Shown piece by piece: positions 8,307 to 16,667 of a stretch of 64,000 bases of DNA. The notes under the pieces are model-generated. The model had not been told where the DNA came from, made no database searches, and worked only from the letters and a program-made list of their open reading frames with translations. Numbering within the stretch: the stretch's first letter is position 1; every line of letters starts with the position of its first letter. The position numbers were made by a program, and so were the translations under genes. The stretch lies in assembly GCA_965222995.1 (NCBI GenBank), contig OZ244977.1, positions 868,001 to 932,000 of the forward strand, in the 5' to 3' direction. This stretch comes from SB11 sp965222995. Its GTDB lineage: Bacteria > Bacteroidota > Bacteroidia > UBA8524.

Positions 8307-9629
8307 ATGAGCGAAGAAATTAGTGTTTTTTGGTTCCGTAGGGATTTACGATTGAATGATAATGCAGGCTTATACCATGCTCTTAAAAGTGGTTTGCCTG
8401 TACTACCTATATTTATTTTTGATACTGAAATACTGGATAAGCTGGAGGATAAAAAAGACAAGCGGCTTATATTTATTTATGAAGCGTTGGCAAACATTGA
8501 GCAGGAACTGCAAGAGTTAGGCAGTAGCCTAAAAGTGTATTACGGGGAGCCTATTGAAGTGTGGAAAGAAATAACCGAAAGCTATACAGTAAAAAAAGGG
8601 TTTACCAACCATGATTATGAGCCTTATGCCAAAGAGCGCGATAAAAAAGTAAGTGAACTTTTACAGGAAAAAGGAATTGAGTTTAATACCTATAAAGACC
8701 AAGTAATTTTTGAGAAAGATGAGGTGTTAAAAGCAGACGGAACACCCTATACTGTATATACACCCTACAGTAAGGTATGGAAGTCTAACCTTACAGATTT
8801 TTACTTGAAGCCATACCCTACAGAAAAATACTTTAAAAACTTTTTGAAAACAGACCCCTTTAAGAAAATTTCTCTTGAAGAAATGGGATTTGAAGTTGTT
8901 GAAGCTGATTTTCCATCGCCATCAGTAGCACAGGGAATTATAAAAGACTATGCAAAAACAAGAGATTTCCCTGCAAAGGAAGGAACATCAAAACTAAGTG
9001 TACATTTTCGTTTCGGTACCATCAGTATCAGAGAAAAAGCTGCTCGTGCTAAAGGTTTAAGTGAAAAATACTTTAACGAGTTAATTTGGCGTGAGTTCTA
9101 CATGAGTATTCTGTGGCATTTTCCTCATGTGGTAGAGAATGCTTTCCGCCCTGTTTATGATGAAATTGAATGGGTAAATAGTGAGGAACATTTTGCTAAA
9201 TGGTGTGAAGGAAAAACAGGCTATCCTATGGTCGATGCAGGTATGCGCGAATTGAATGAAACGGGTTATATGCATAACCGCACCCGTATGGTAGTAGCAA
9301 GTTTCTTAACCAAGCATTTACTTATAGATTGGCGATGGGGAGAAGCCTACTTTGCCAAAAAACTGCTCGATTTTGAGTTGGCTAGTAATAACGGAGGTTG
9401 GCAATGGGCGGCAGGTAGTGGGGTAGATGCGGCTCCCTATTTCAGAGTATTTAACCCTGAACTACAATTGAAAAAGTTTGACCCTGAATTGAAATATGTT
9501 CGCCAATGGGTTAAAGAATATGATACAAAAGACTACCCTAAGCCAATAGTTGACCATAAAGAAGCCAGAGAACGATGCCTTGAAGTTTATAAGGTAGCCT
9601 TGGATAGTGATGGGAAGAAAACTGACTAG
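8307..9629 (+). CDS. phr: deoxyribodipyrimidine photolyase / cryptochrome family
   Basis: A 440-residue flavoprotein predicted to repair UV-induced cyclobutane pyrimidine dimers using blue light. The N-terminal antenna domain starts VFWFRRDLRLNDN (about 6-18). The C-terminal FAD domain carries the family signatures ELIWREFYM, W-C-EGKTGYPMVDAGMREL, GYMHNRTRMVVASFL, DWRWGEAYF and NNGGWQWAAGSG-DAAPYFR-FNP, including the Asn next to FAD N5 and the WQW tryptophan of the electron-transfer chain. Length and motifs fit a class I CPD photolyase; a cryptochrome or (6-4) role cannot be ruled out from sequence alone. It is the second gene of the two-gene unit divergent from the CarH-like regulator. Confidence 0.93.
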   Translation: MSEEISVFWFRRDLRLNDNAGLYHALKSGLPVLPIFIFDTEILDKLEDKKDKRLIFIYEALANIEQELQELGSSLKVYYGEPIEVWKEITESYTVKKGFTNHDYEPYAKERDKKVSELLQEKGIEFNTYKDQVIFEKDEVLKADGTPYTVYTPYSKVWKSNLTDFYLKPYPTEKYFKNFLKTDPFKKISLEEMGFEVVEADFPSPSVAQGIIKDYAKTRDFPAKEGTSKLSVHFRFGTISIREKAARAKGLSEKYFNELIWREFYMSILWHFPHVVENAFRPVYDEIEWVNSEEHFAKWCEGKTGYPMVDAGMRELNETGYMHNRTRMVVASFLTKHLLIDWRWGEAYFAKKLLDFELASNNGGWQWAAGSGVDAAPYFRVFNPELQLKKFDPELKYVRQWVKEYDTKDYPKPIVDHKEARERCLEVYKVALDSDGKKTD

Positions 9630-9704
9630 CAATTTTCCAACCCAAGAATATTTAATGCCGTTGTTAAGGTAAGCAATCAGTTGTTTCACTTTAAACTATT
9701 TGGC

Positions 9705-12401
9705 ATGAAAAAAACTATAATTACTATTTTCTTTTCTTTCTTAATACTGGGTTTTACAAAAGCTCAGAAGGGGTATACCGAAGTTGATATTTTTCCTAAT
9801 ACCACATTTTCTCCACCTATTACTGATGTTGATTTTGATACTAATGAGGATGTTTGGATGTGCTTCAAATACTACGGTATTGTTAAGTGGGACGGTATAA
9901 AAGCTACCAGCTATCAAATGATGAGCAGTGTTTTAACAACAAATAGTATTAATTCAATTTTGGTAACTGAACTTTATGTTTGGTTAGGAACTGATGAAGG
10001 ACTTCAGCGTGTTTCAAAATCAAGCTTCAATAATGCTTCAAACTATCATCCATCACTTACCCAAAAAGGCTTGGAAAAAAAAATAAATAAATTGGTAAGA
10101 GACGGAAATTATCTATGGCTTTGCTCTGACAATGGGGTAGGTAAGCTAAATATGAATAACAATGATTTTACCTATTACAACGGAACATTATGGGGTGACC
10201 CAAATGCAAAAGTATATTCATTAACCAAAGGAGATAATGGAGACGTATGGTTTGGTACTGATGGAGGAGTTGTGAAGATGAGTACAAGCAACACTTTTAC
10301 TACTTATACAAGGCAAAACTCTGGCTTGGTAAATAATAATGTATATGCCTTGCTTTGGAAAAAAAGCACAAAAAAACTCTGGCTTGGTACAGATTCGGCC
10401 CATAAAAATGGTAAAGCATATTTTGGCTTATCGGTACTTGAAAATAATGTTATTACACCCGCTAATGAACTGGATGACTGTGTTAACAGTAGTTTAAGCA
10501 ATGCAACAGCAAGGGTCTTTCACTTGGAGGAAGAGAAAAATTATGGTGATATTATCATCTGTATGGATGAATATGGTGCAAGACCTTCTCGTTATAATAT
10601 TTCTTTTATGCGCCTTGGAACGGGAAATAAAATGGTAAAGCATTTTGTTGATAGGGATCGCTTTGGTTCAGGAGCCGAGAGGCTTTTAGTTAAAAATATG
10701 CCTTATAAAAATCAGTTGTGGGCGGGCTTAAACAATAGTAAGATGTTCATTATTGATGATGTATCTAAAGTAACTAATGATGATAATCAGATAAAAGAAT
10801 TTGTGGGTACAGACACAAAGTCTTTAGACATTAATAATGTAAGTGCTCTTGTTCTTAACCATGGAGATATGTTTTGGGATTTGCATACCAGTAGTAGATA
10901 CGAAGTGCCCAAAAACTCTTGTAAATCTCCAATCTTCTCAGCTGCAATTTGGATGGGAGGAATTGACCAAGGCAAAAAACTTCATACCGCTGCAATGACC
11001 TACCGACAATCGGGCTTTGACTTTTTCCCCGGGCCTATTGATACTACAGGGAATACACCCATAAATTGGGGAGATAGTAGCTTTTTGAAGACATGGAAAA
11101 TTAACCGTTGGGATATTGAGGAGTTGAAAAAGGCATATAATAATGGCATACTACAAAACGGCACCTATAAAATTCCTGATGATGTACTTACTTGGCCTGC
11201 TCACGGACAAGGTAGCTATACCTATAATCTTGCTCCTTTTATTGATGTTGATAATGATGGGAGGTATGAACCCCAAAAAGGGGATTACCCAAAAATAAAA
11301 GGAGACCAGGCTCTATTTTGGATATTTAATGATGCCAGTAATATACATAGTGAAACACAAGGTTTGCCTTTAGGAGTGGAAGTACGAGCTATGGCATACT
11401 CGTATAACTGCGATTCTATAAAAAAGGGAAGCCCAAATGAAGCCTTAAATTATACTACTTTTTATGAGTATGAAATAATAAACAGAAGCTCCAACAAATA
11501 TGATAGTACCTACTTTGGAGTTTGGACTGATGTTGATTTGGGCAACTATACTGATGATTATGTTGGGTGCGACCCTCAAAACAGTTTTGCCTTTGTATAT
11601 AATGGTGATAATGATGATGAAGGGATTTTAGGATATGGAGAAAATCCACCAATGCTAAGTGTAGTAATGCTTTCAGATAAGATGAGTAACTTCATAAGTT
11701 ATCGGAATGATTTTTCAATTTTGGGTAATCCAATTTTGGCAAGACACTATTACGATTATTTGCGTTCAGTTTGGAGAGATGGCTCACCTTTAACAGAGGG
11801 TGGGAACGGTTACCAAACCGGAACTCCTACTAATTTTGCATTCTCGGGCACACCTTATACTACCGGTACTTGGAATGAAGTAAATGCTGGTAACACAAAA
11901 GGTGATAGAAGATTTTTGCAATCCGTAGGACCTTATACTTTTGAGCCTAATGAAGAAAAAAAATTAGAATATGCCATTGTATACTCTCACGAGCCAAACT
12001 CTCCCAATGGTCTAAATACGAGTTGGGCCAAAAATTTAAGAGATGTTAAAGCAGTACAAGGTTGGTACACAAATCAAAACTTTCCCAGTTGCCCAACAAA
12101 ACCCATAGGGGTAAGTATAGGGAGTGGGCTGGAAAATCCGCTACAAGAAATAAAAGTAGTGCCTAATCCATTTAATGGTTCAACCTCTTTGGTTTTCAAC
12201 CTATCGCGAGAAACAAAAGCAACTATAGAAGTATATAATATGTTAGGGCAGGTAGTTCAAAACATTCCTTCAACCCAGTATGGTTTTGGGGAAAATAAAG
12301 TTACTCTTAATATTGATAGCCAGCCTGCGGGCATGTATATGTATGTAGTTAAAACCGAAGGTGGGCAGTACACAGGTAAAATGATAAAGGCGAATAGATA
12401 G
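9705..12401 (+). CDS. T9SS-secreted beta-propeller protein
   Basis: An 898-residue secreted protein. The signal peptide (residues 1-21: KKTIITIFFSF... ending TKAQ) fixes ATG 9705 over the upstream TTG. The first 300 residues contain repeated two-component-regulator-like propeller blades (WLGTDEGLQRV, LWLCSDNGVGKL, VWFGTDGGVVKM, LWLGTDS). A central region (about 385-810) has AAIWMGG and FDFFPGPIDTTG followed by FIDVDNDGRYEPQKGDYPKIKGDQALFW (split: DVDNDGRYEP, GDYPKIKGDQ), a pattern seen in other long Bacteroidota T9SS proteins of unknown function. The last 80 residues are a type A sorting domain (VVPNPFNG, VYNMLGQVV, QPAGMYMYVV). It is likely cell-surface or released. No enzymatic motif is seen. 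Confidence 0.82.
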   Translation: MKKTIITIFFSFLILGFTKAQKGYTEVDIFPNTTFSPPITDVDFDTNEDVWMCFKYYGIVKWDGIKATSYQMMSSVLTTNSINSILVTELYVWLGTDEGLQRVSKSSFNNASNYHPSLTQKGLEKKINKLVRDGNYLWLCSDNGVGKLNMNNNDFTYYNGTLWGDPNAKVYSLTKGDNGDVWFGTDGGVVKMSTSNTFTTYTRQNSGLVNNNVYALLWKKSTKKLWLGTDSAHKNGKAYFGLSVLENNVITPANELDDCVNSSLSNATARVFHLEEEKNYGDIIICMDEYGARPSRYNISFMRLGTGNKMVKHFVDRDRFGSGAERLLVKNMPYKNQLWAGLNNSKMFIIDDVSKVTNDDNQIKEFVGTDTKSLDINNVSALVLNHGDMFWDLHTSSRYEVPKNSCKSPIFSAAIWMGGIDQGKKLHTAAMTYRQSGFDFFPGPIDTTGNTPINWGDSSFLKTWKINRWDIEELKKAYNNGILQNGTYKIPDDVLTWPAHGQGSYTYNLAPFIDVDNDGRYEPQKGDYPKIKGDQALFWIFNDASNIHSETQGLPLGVEVRAMAYSYNCDSIKKGSPNEALNYTTFYEYEIINRSSNKYDSTYFGVWTDVDLGNYTDDYVGCDPQNSFAFVYNGDNDDEGILGYGENPPMLSVVMLSDKMSNFISYRNDFSILGNPILARHYYDYLRSVWRDGSPLTEGGNGYQTGTPTNFAFSGTPYTTGTWNEVNAGNTKGDRRFLQSVGPYTFEPNEEKKLEYAIVYSHEPNSPNGLNTSWAKNLRDVKAVQGWYTNQNFPSCPTKPIGVSIGSGLENPLQEIKVVPNPFNGSTSLVFNLSRETKATIEVYNMLGQVVQNIPSTQYGFGENKVTLNIDSQPAGMYMYVVKTEGGQYTGKMIKANR

Positions 12402-12414
12402 CAATTTCATTTCA

Positions 12415-12498
12415 TGTTTAGTAAAAGTATATCACAATACCCGCTTCGGCGGGTTTTTTTATTAAAACCATTTCTTTTCTAATTAGTTATACTAAACA
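12415..12498. repeat. 9-bp inverted repeat around a terminator, sharing the carH-region motif
   Basis: TGTTTAGTA (12415-12423) and TACTAAACA (12490-12498) are perfect inverted copies either side of the terminator at 12439-12461. The core ATACTAAACAA also occurs on the minus strand within the inverted repeat upstream of the CarH-like gene. The right copy lies directly in front of the SDR start and is followed by a partial mirror, TGTTAGT (12505-12511). Confidence 0.35.
12439..12461 (+). terminator. Rho-independent terminator after the T9SS propeller gene
   Basis: ACCCGC-TTCG-GCGGGT hairpin with a stable UUCG tetraloop, followed by a run of T. It ends transcription of the gene stopping at 12401. 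Confidence 0.9.
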
Positions 12499-12514
12499 AA
12501 CAAGTGTTAGTTTA

Positions 12515-13231
12515 ATGGAAAAAATAAGCGGAAAAAACGTATTAGTTATTGGAGCAACTGGAGGTATTGGAGGTGAGACGGTAAAACTACTTAAGCAAAG
12601 CGGAGCAAATGTTTTCATTTCGGGTAGAGATGAGGCAAAGCTAAATACCATAGCTACTTACAATGATATCCCTACAGAAAATATACTTACAGGAGATATA
12701 AGTATACCTGAAGACGTGCAAAAAATCGCACAACAGTATTTTAATGCGGTTAATACAATAGATGTTTTAGTAAATGCCGCCGGGGTAGGTATAATAAAAC
12801 CTGTAGAGCAACTTAGTGAAGAAGATTTCCTGCAAAGCCTCAACTACAATCTATACGGATCTTTTCTATTATTAAAATCTTTTTTGCCTGCTATGAAAGA
12901 AGCCAAGAAGGGGTTGATAATCAATATTCCCGGTGTATTAGGCAAAACACCAATGGCTGGAGCTGCTGCTTATACCGCAAGTAAGTACGGTTTAAACGGT
13001 ATGATGAAAAGTGTTCGGGAAGAAGTGAAGCGTACTGAAATACGAATAACAAATATTTTCTTAGGCGGGGTTGATACTCCATTTTGGGATACTATTGATT
13101 TACGCGTTCAAAAAGATAAATTTATTATAGCAAGTGAGGCTGCAAAAGCAATATGGTTTTTGTGCCAGCAACCTGCATCTGGCGTAGTATCGGAGATGGT
13201 AATACAGCCTTTCAACCATCAGGCTATTTAA
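12515..13231 (+). CDS. short-chain dehydrogenase/reductase
   Basis: Classical SDR of 238 residues, a cytoplasmic NAD(P)-dependent oxidoreductase with unknown substrate. The dinucleotide-binding motif GATGGIGG is near residues 13-20, NAAG near 87-90, and the catalytic Tyr and Lys are in YTASKYG (about 153-159). The Ser expected upstream of the Tyr lies in a segment reading IINIPGVLGKT, so the usual SS(I/V)AG serine is not obvious; activity may be altered. The gene follows a terminator and an inverted repeat resembling the motif near the CarH-like gene. Its 3' end overlaps the convergent PQ-loop gene by 8 bp. Confidence 0.85.
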   Translation: MEKISGKNVLVIGATGGIGGETVKLLKQSGANVFISGRDEAKLNTIATYNDIPTENILTGDISIPEDVQKIAQQYFNAVNTIDVLVNAAGVGIIKPVEQLSEEDFLQSLNYNLYGSFLLLKSFLPAMKEAKKGLIINIPGVLGKTPMAGAAAYTASKYGLNGMMKSVREEVKRTEIRITNIFLGGVDTPFWDTIDLRVQKDKFIIASEAAKAIWFLCQQPASGVVSEMVIQPFNHQAI

Positions 13232-13856
13232 TAGCGTGCGGTGTAGGCGATGACAAATTTTTGTAGTACCAAAAGTTTGCTGAACGGTACTTTATCACAT
13301 GGAAGTATACCAACGCTGCGGTAGGGAAAATTAAAAGGTTAGGCAACACCAATAATAAATTTTCAGTAAGGTGTCCGTAAATTACCCAGCAAATACTTGA
13401 TGCAGCTAAAAATAAATATGTTAAGCCCGATACTCCTGCAGCTTCACGCTGACGAATAAGCTTAAAACCTTGGGGTATGGCCATTAATGCTGTAACTACA
13501 CCTCCAAAATAACCCAATGCTTCAGTTGGCAAATAAGCAATTATCGTTGCCAATATTCCGGTAAGTAACACACTTACTAATGCTATACGTTTTTTGTTTA
13601 CACCGGATTTTTTTAGCATAAAAACTAAAATAAGTACGTTAAAAACAAAAAGAAATGAGTAAGCTATAGTTACTGCATTAATTCCTGTATTGTAACCGTA
13701 TAAAGCCCATGAAAGGCTACCAAACAACATAAATACTACCGAAAAACCCGAAATTGCTTTTGGTAAACTTGATAAATATACTTTTACAACTTGAGGTATG
13801 CTATGGATAATAGTTAATACAACGGCGCATACTGCTATAAATGTTAATGTGTTCAT
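13224..13856 (-). CDS. 7-TM PQ-loop / SWEET-like membrane protein
   Basis: A 210-residue integral membrane protein with about seven hydrophobic helices. Two PQ motifs are visible: SIPQVVK in the first helix (about 19-25) and AIPQGFK in the fifth (about 126-132), each beginning a three-helix unit, with GFSVVFMLFGSLSWALYG and GVSGLTYLFLAASSICWVIYG as matching second and third helices. This is the layout of a full SWEET/PQ-loop carrier made of two triple-helix bundles and a linker helix, rather than the 3-TM SemiSWEET usual in bacteria. Sugars or another small solute may be transported; the substrate is unknown. A minus-strand -7 box lies at 13941-13948. Confidence 0.75.
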   Translation of the reverse strand: MNTLTFIAVCAVVLTIIHSIPQVVKVYLSSLPKAISGFSVVFMLFGSLSWALYGYNTGINAVTIAYSFLFVFNVLILVFMLKKSGVNKKRIALVSVLLTGILATIIAYLPTEALGYFGGVVTALMAIPQGFKLIRQREAAGVSGLTYLFLAASSICWVIYGHLTENLLLVLPNLLIFPTAALVYFHVIKYRSANFWYYKNLSSPTPHAIK

Positions 13857-13940
13857 ATCTTCCTCAATAAATTTCTAAATAGCGTTTTAAAAGAGAGGTA
13901 ATTTTTTAATGTTCACCATTTTATCTTTTAATTCTAAGCT

Positions 13941-13948
13941 CAAAAGTA
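13941..13948 (-). promoter_or_regulatory. -7 box TACTTTTG for the PQ-loop gene
   Basis: Exact TAnnTTTG on the minus strand, 85 bp upstream of ATG 13856. A TTTTG 15 nt further upstream is a weak -33 candidate. The rest of the 13857-14092 gap shows nothing else convincing except TACCTTTTA at 14067-14075 on the plus strand, a near match that may serve the gene at 14093. Confidence 0.45.
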
Positions 13949-14092
13949 TGGCAACATTTTTGGCAAAAGAATGGGTTTTATATAAGTGGTATTAATATTA
14001 TGTCAGTGGGGTATTTTGCATTTTGGGTAAAATATTTTCATAAATTGATATAGAATGAACTTAACTTACCTTTTAGTGTACACCATAGTAGT

Positions 14093-15247
14093 ATGAAGAT
14101 AATAGTAGTAATAGTATTGTTGGGTTGGTCTTTTTATAGTAAATCACAAACAACAGGAGCAGAGACTGAGCGACGGATTCAAGCAGAAGAGTTAGCTCAA
14201 AAAACACAACGTCATGTTGGGGTATATTATTCAAGTTCTTTACAAAGCCGGTTGGGTGTTCAGTATAAGGCTTGGGAAAAGCTAATAGTTTCACATCCCC
14301 AAAATGCCAACTATTGGCTAAATTACTATGTAAATTCAAGGCTTTACTTTCAGCAAAAAGATAAAAATAGGCTAAGTAATATATCAAAAGAAAGCTTGAG
14401 GCAAATAGCTGAAAAAATGGATAAGCAACTCACTGTTGCTTTAGAAAAAAGCTTTGAGAAACAGTTGGTACGCTATTATGAGACAAAAGAAAACAACTAT
14501 AAACAAGCACGCCAATACTTGTTAGCCGCATACCAACTTAACCCTAAAAACATATTGCTTTACCCTGAGATGGTACTGCACTATGAAATTGAAGGACAGC
14601 TAACCCAAAGAAATTCAGTTTTAAATAAAATAGATAATATTGGTAATAGCACTACACTATATAAGTTTAGCATAGCACTATTAAAAACCATCCCTAACAA
14701 CAGTATAGTTTTTACCAATGGTGAATACGATACCTATGCCATGTATAGAGCCGCAAAAGCTCTTAAAAAAAGTGTAACAGTAGTAAGTATATCACTTCTT
14801 AAAAATGATTTTTACAGAGCCTCAATACTTAGAAGGTATAACTTAAAAAGCGGTTGGTATAGCAAAGGAAAGCTAACCGAATACATTAAAAATATATTAA
14901 GTATTAACGAAAAGCAAAGTATTTATATAGCAGCAACAGTTAGTAAAACGATACTAAAACCTTTAGCAACAAATATTTATCATACAGGGTTTGCATACCA
15001 ATACTCAAAAAATAAAGTATACAACATATCTGCTTTGTATGAAAACCTGATGAAGATACAAGAAAGCAACTTGTTGGGCACGCAGCAAAATGAGTTACTA
15101 AAGAACATAATGCCTGCTTATGTTTTGCTGTACAGACACTATAAAACAAAAGATGAGGAGGAGGCTAAAAAGGTGTACTACAAAGCAAAAGGTTTTGCCC
15201 AAAAAGCAGGTTTTTGGAGTACTAAATACGAGCGATACTTTAAATAG
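14093..15247 (+). CDS. secreted protein of unknown function with a DUF2723-like TNGxxDTY segment
   Basis: A 384-residue exported protein with a short signal peptide (residues 1-18, WSFYSKSQ). A helical, TPR-like region (about 55-190) is followed by IVFTNGEYDTYAMYRAA (about 205-221) and VVSISLLKNDFYRASIL (about 230-246). Both resemble the TNGDNDTFP...VINLSLLNTDWY stretch found in the soluble part of DUF2723/TMEM260-type membrane proteins, here without the membrane domain. The stop is only 3 bp before the ECF sigma gene, so the two share a transcript, and the protein may act in, or be the target of, that regulatory circuit. Function is not known. Confidence 0.65.
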   Translation: MKIIVVIVLLGWSFYSKSQTTGAETERRIQAEELAQKTQRHVGVYYSSSLQSRLGVQYKAWEKLIVSHPQNANYWLNYYVNSRLYFQQKDKNRLSNISKESLRQIAEKMDKQLTVALEKSFEKQLVRYYETKENNYKQARQYLLAAYQLNPKNILLYPEMVLHYEIEGQLTQRNSVLNKIDNIGNSTTLYKFSIALLKTIPNNSIVFTNGEYDTYAMYRAAKALKKSVTVVSISLLKNDFYRASILRRYNLKSGWYSKGKLTEYIKNILSINEKQSIYIAATVSKTILKPLATNIYHTGFAYQYSKNKVYNISALYENLMKIQESNLLGTQQNELLKNIMPAYVLLYRHYKTKDEEEAKKVYYKAKGFAQKAGFWSTKYERYFK

Positions 15248-15250
15248 TCC

Positions 15251-15841
15251 ATGCAGTTTTTCAAAAATAATTATACAAAATATAGTGATGAGGAGCTGAT
15301 GGCTAAAGCTGAAAAGGGTGATGATAAAGCTTTTTCAGAAATATATAAGCGATACTCAGCCAAGCTTTTAGGATACTTTAAGCGCATGTTGTGGCGGAAT
15401 AATGAATTGGCAGAAGATTGCCTGCACAAGCTTTTTTTGAAAGTAATAGAGAAGCCCGAGTTATTTGATACAAGCAGAAATTTTAAAACATGGATATACA
15501 GCGCAGCACACAATATATGCAAGAATGAATACAGAAGAATGGAAACACATCCTAATATAAATACTACCCAGCAGCCCGTAATTGGGGAAGAGGCTTTGCC
15601 TCCCAGCCAAGAACGGAAGGTTGATAACAGTAGTTTTTTAAAAGACCTTGAAGCAGAACTGGAGGTATTGAGTGATAAGCATAGAGATACATTTAAACTA
15701 CGTTATTTTGAGCACTTGAGCCTGAAAGAAATAGCTGAAGTAATGGAATGCTCAGAAGGGACAGTCAAATCAAGGTTATACTATGCACTTAGAGCATTGG
15801 CAGATAAGTTGAAACCCTATAAAGCACTACTACAAAAATGA
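15251..15841 (+). CDS. ECF-type RNA polymerase sigma factor
   Basis: A 196-residue sigma-70 family ECF factor. Region 2 (about 14-90) carries DDKAFSEIYKRYSAKLLGYFKRM and NFKTWIYSAAHNICKNEYRR; region 4 (about 135-190) has LSDKHRDTFKLRYFEHLSLKEIAEVM (read as LSDKHRDTFKLRYFEHL and SLKEIAEVMECSEGTVKSRL), a classical helix-turn-helix. It starts 3 bp after a secreted protein gene, and its stop overlaps the ATG of the next gene (ATGA), indicating translational coupling to a membrane protein that is its likely anti-sigma factor. Confidence 0.93.
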   Translation: MQFFKNNYTKYSDEELMAKAEKGDDKAFSEIYKRYSAKLLGYFKRMLWRNNELAEDCLHKLFLKVIEKPELFDTSRNFKTWIYSAAHNICKNEYRRMETHPNINTTQQPVIGEEALPPSQERKVDNSSFLKDLEAELEVLSDKHRDTFKLRYFEHLSLKEIAEVMECSEGTVKSRLYYALRALADKLKPYKALLQK

Positions 15842-16650
15842 AATACCCTGATTTTATAGAAGAATTATTGCTTGAAAAGGAATACAGTGCCTTATCAGAT
15901 GCTGAAAAGCAGCAAGTAAATGAGTGGGTAGCTAATGAAGAAGAGTATACTAAAATACGCGAACTTTTATTGGGTATTGAAGGAGCTGTTAGCCAGCAAG
16001 ACGAGGAAGAAGTTCCCGAGCATATAAAAAACAACTTAGAACAAGCTTTTGCAAAGAAACATAAAGCAAAAAGAGTATTAACGCTACGATGGCAATTAGT
16101 TGCCACAATTAGCATAGCAGCATCACTGGCATTATTATTTTATGTTGGGTCATTGTTTAAGCAGCAACAAAAACCTACTGAGGTAGCTGTAAAAACACCT
16201 ATTGAGAAAGAAGAAGATAAAGCTAACCCGAAAACTCATGTTTGGGAAAATGAAACTAAAGATAGCGATAAAACGATTGATACTGAGGACGCCAATGAGG
16301 AGGCAAAAAAGCCTTTACCAACTCCTCCGCAGCCTTTAGAAATAGAATCTGTTGAAGATGATGTTCTAGAGAAATATACTGTTGATGAAGATATGGAAAG
16401 TGATGTGGCTCCTGAGACAGAAAAAATACCTGCCAGAAGCTTAAATGAAATTGTTGTTGTTGAACCCAAAGAAAAAAACAAAGTGGTAACTGAAGAAACA
16501 CTTAATGCACCACAAATGTCTTTTTCCAGCCCAACTACCCCTTTAAAAACTGATGTTGGCAGATATACCACTGAAGGAAAAGTTAGTTTAGGAAGTGCTT
16601 CATTATCAGGAAATACAGATTTGTTAGATTTGGGTGTACCCGTGTATTAA
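15838..16650 (+). CDS. single-pass membrane protein, probable anti-sigma factor
   Basis: A 270-residue protein with a cytoplasmic N-terminal helical part (1-82, acidic, EKQQVNEWVANEEEY), one membrane helix (about 84-106, LVATISIAASLALLFYVGSL) and a long periplasmic segment rich in E, D, K and P (110-230) ending in a Ser/Gly-rich tail. This is the layout of anti-sigma factors that hold an ECF sigma at the membrane. The ATGA overlap with the sigma gene supports the pairing. No zinc-finger HxxxCxxC motif is visible, so it belongs to the non-zinc type. The role is inferred from position and topology. Confidence 0.7.
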   Translation: MKYPDFIEELLLEKEYSALSDAEKQQVNEWVANEEEYTKIRELLLGIEGAVSQQDEEEVPEHIKNNLEQAFAKKHKAKRVLTLRWQLVATISIAASLALLFYVGSLFKQQQKPTEVAVKTPIEKEEDKANPKTHVWENETKDSDKTIDTEDANEEAKKPLPTPPQPLEIESVEDDVLEKYTVDEDMESDVAPETEKIPARSLNEIVVVEPKEKNKVVTEETLNAPQMSFSSPTTPLKTDVGRYTTEGKVSLGSASLSGNTDLLDLGVPVY

Positions 16651-16655
16651 TTCTC

Positions 16656-16663
16656 TATTTTTG
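16656..16663 (+). promoter_or_regulatory. -7 box TATTTTTG overlapping the GSCFA gene start region
   Basis: Exact TAnnTTTG element ending 4 nt before the GTG at 16668. Initiation at the usual distance would start the mRNA on or within the start codon region, so a leaderless mRNA is expected. It lies 6 nt after the stop of the preceding gene. Confidence 0.5.
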
Positions 16664-16667
16664 CTAT

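Noticed and set aside
13909..13995. 28-codon ORF in the gap upstream of the gene at 14093
   Set aside because: No promoter on that strand, no distinctive composition, overlaps the likely promoter of the minus-strand PQ-loop gene.
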